DNA from: Anderseniella sp963759095
Lineage (GTDB): Bacteria > Pseudomonadota > Alphaproteobacteria > Rhizobiales > Aestuariivirgaceae
Reading direction: 5' to 3'
Length of the DNA: 64,000 nucleotides
NCBI GenBank assembly: GCA_963759095.1
Contig: CAVWYF010000022.1
Span: 62,001 to 126,000 of the forward strand
The notes beneath the pieces were generated by a model. The model did not search any database. It was not told the origin of the DNA and worked only from the letters and a program-made list of their open reading frames with translations. Made by a program: the position numbers and the translations under genes. Positions 63,274 to 64,000 of this stretch are shown here, piece after piece (positions within the stretch are counted from its first letter, which is position 1; each line of letters opens with the position of its first letter).

Positions 63274-63718
63274 CGCTTTTCCCTCCGATTCGATACTCGT
63301 GAGCGGATCATCATGTCCGCCGCATGACGAGCCTAGCCAGCTTCGGCAATACGGCAAAGCCTTTTTCAACCTGTCGCAGCAATGCCCTTTCGGCCAAACA
63401 CATAAAGTTGTTTTGATATCATGGCGACCAGTGGCCGTTCGCAGTGTGTAAAAACCGGGAAAGGTCAGAAAAATCCGCAGAATATGTAAGGAAAACACAG
63501 GTAATTCAGTGGTTTGTCAATCAGGTTAACCAAGCCGAGAAGCCGTAATTGTGACACGAAAACCGCATGATATTGTGGCTTTTGAACAATACGTTAATCC
63601 AATAGTTACCTCACGGGCACATACTGATCTCAGCGAAAATAATACAGAGTTGAGTACGGCAAAGCCCGAGTCTGCGCTCTGTCTCGTCCAGTAAAGTTGG
63701 TTGTCCAAGGGGTATTCC
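63274..63718. other. Intergenic region before the truncated secreted protein
   Basis: A 445-base gap, AT-rich towards its right end. I see no RNA gene or repeat. It probably holds divergent promoters for the genes starting at 63273 and 63719. Confidence 0.4.
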
Positions 63719-64000
63719 ATGAAAAAGCTGATTATAACTTTTGCCGCAACGATGCTTGCGTTTCCTTTCGCAGGTGTCGCGCAGGCAGAACAACCTGCCG
63801 GTGTTCCGGCAGATGAGCTTTCAATGGAGCCTGATGCGCTGGAGGGGCTGTTCCCCGGACACTATGAAGCCCATGTTGCCGGTGGCTACCGGTTGCTGAT
63901 TTCAGCAAAAGATGACGGCACCATGCTGGGCCGGGCGTTCGGCAAGGAAGACAAGGGGGTGTGGGTCATCAAGAATGAGGAACTGTGCATCGCATGGCGC
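63719..64000 (+). CDS. Secreted hypothetical protein, cut off by the window end
   Basis: The first 94 residues are visible. A Sec signal peptide (MKKLIITFAATMLAFPFAGVAQA) is followed by a mature start EQPAGVPADELSMEPDALEG and a beta-rich stretch ending ELCIAWR. Such ends (short strand, Cys, Trp-Arg) recall small secreted proteins of the DUF995 type, but too little is seen. A CCAAGGGG site precedes the ATG at 63719. Confidence 0.7.
   Translation, partial: MKKLIITFAATMLAFPFAGVAQAEQPAGVPADELSMEPDALEGLFPGHYEAHVAGGYRLLISAKDDGTMLGRAFGKEDKGVWVIKNEELCIAWR

Noticed and set aside
1..64000. Transposase, integrase, phage, toxin-antitoxin or antiphage genes
   Set aside because: No frame shows the expected motifs; accessory signals here are limited to the short repeat elements.

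Overview
The window reads as a chromosomal segment of a marine-type alphaproteobacterium, most likely in or near the Hyphomicrobiales (Rhizobiales). This is inferred from gene content: many ABC and tripartite tricarboxylate transporters (TTT), two DMSP-lyase-like genes, paired dimethylglycine-dehydrogenase-like flavoproteins, DUF1194, DUF1127 and DUF1488 proteins, a helix-hairpin-helix tail of the kind seen on alphaproteobacterial L21 and NuoE, and oxalyl-CoA/formyl-CoA genes. No rRNA, tRNA, phage, transposase or CRISPR array was found. Taxonomy is inferred, not measured.

Layout. 1-4.7 kb: an SDR oxidoreductase, a nitrate/taurine-type ABC importer (minus strand) and moaA. 5-10.6 kb: a complete polyamine-type ABC importer (ATPase, binding protein, two permeases) followed by a secreted DUF1194 protein. 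10.6-14.8 kb: VOC dioxygenase-like protein, DoxX, a divergent LysR regulator and an Fe-S flavin oxidoreductase of the old-yellow-enzyme type. 15-19.3 kb: an outer-membrane barrel gene broken by an in-frame amber codon just after its signal peptide, an AT-rich TPR-sulfotransferase and an MmgE/PrpD protein. 19.4-29.7 kb: a cupin DMSP-lyase-like gene, a small secreted protein between two inverted-repeat elements, then a four-gene operon (two FAD/GcvT demethylating dehydrogenases, an enolase-superfamily enzyme, a DddP-type M24 protein) and a second DUF1194 gene. 30-34.6 kb: a dipeptide-type ABC importer whose fused double ATPase carries a histone-H1-like tail and a helix-hairpin-helix domain. 34.9-38.7 kb: PhnD-like protein, GST, EamA exporter and small conserved proteins. 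39-43 kb: DUF1611 (DgcN-like), a PLP racemase-fold enzyme and an M81 peptidase. 43-49.9 kb: DUF1127/LysR pair, gltX-nadE, a degenerate histidine kinase and an isochorismatase-like hydrolase. 50-61 kb: an apparent oxalate locus. 61-64 kb: zinc peptidase, PLP dehydratase, a glycine-rich small protein and a truncated secreted protein.

The best-connected system is the oxalate locus: a GntR/FCD regulator, oxalyl-CoA decarboxylase, formyl-CoA transferase, a formyltransferase resembling the hydrolase domain of ALDH1L1, a universal stress protein, a TTT transporter and a PanE-family reductase. The same 10-bp palindrome TGGTATACCA lies upstream of both the regulator and the transporter, which suggests one regulon in which the transporter imports oxalate. 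A methylated-osmolyte theme (DMSP/betaine) fills 19-29 kb.

At least three copies of a palindrome sit directly at gene stop codons, and a separate element family with near-perfect terminal inverted repeats occurs at 20-21 kb.
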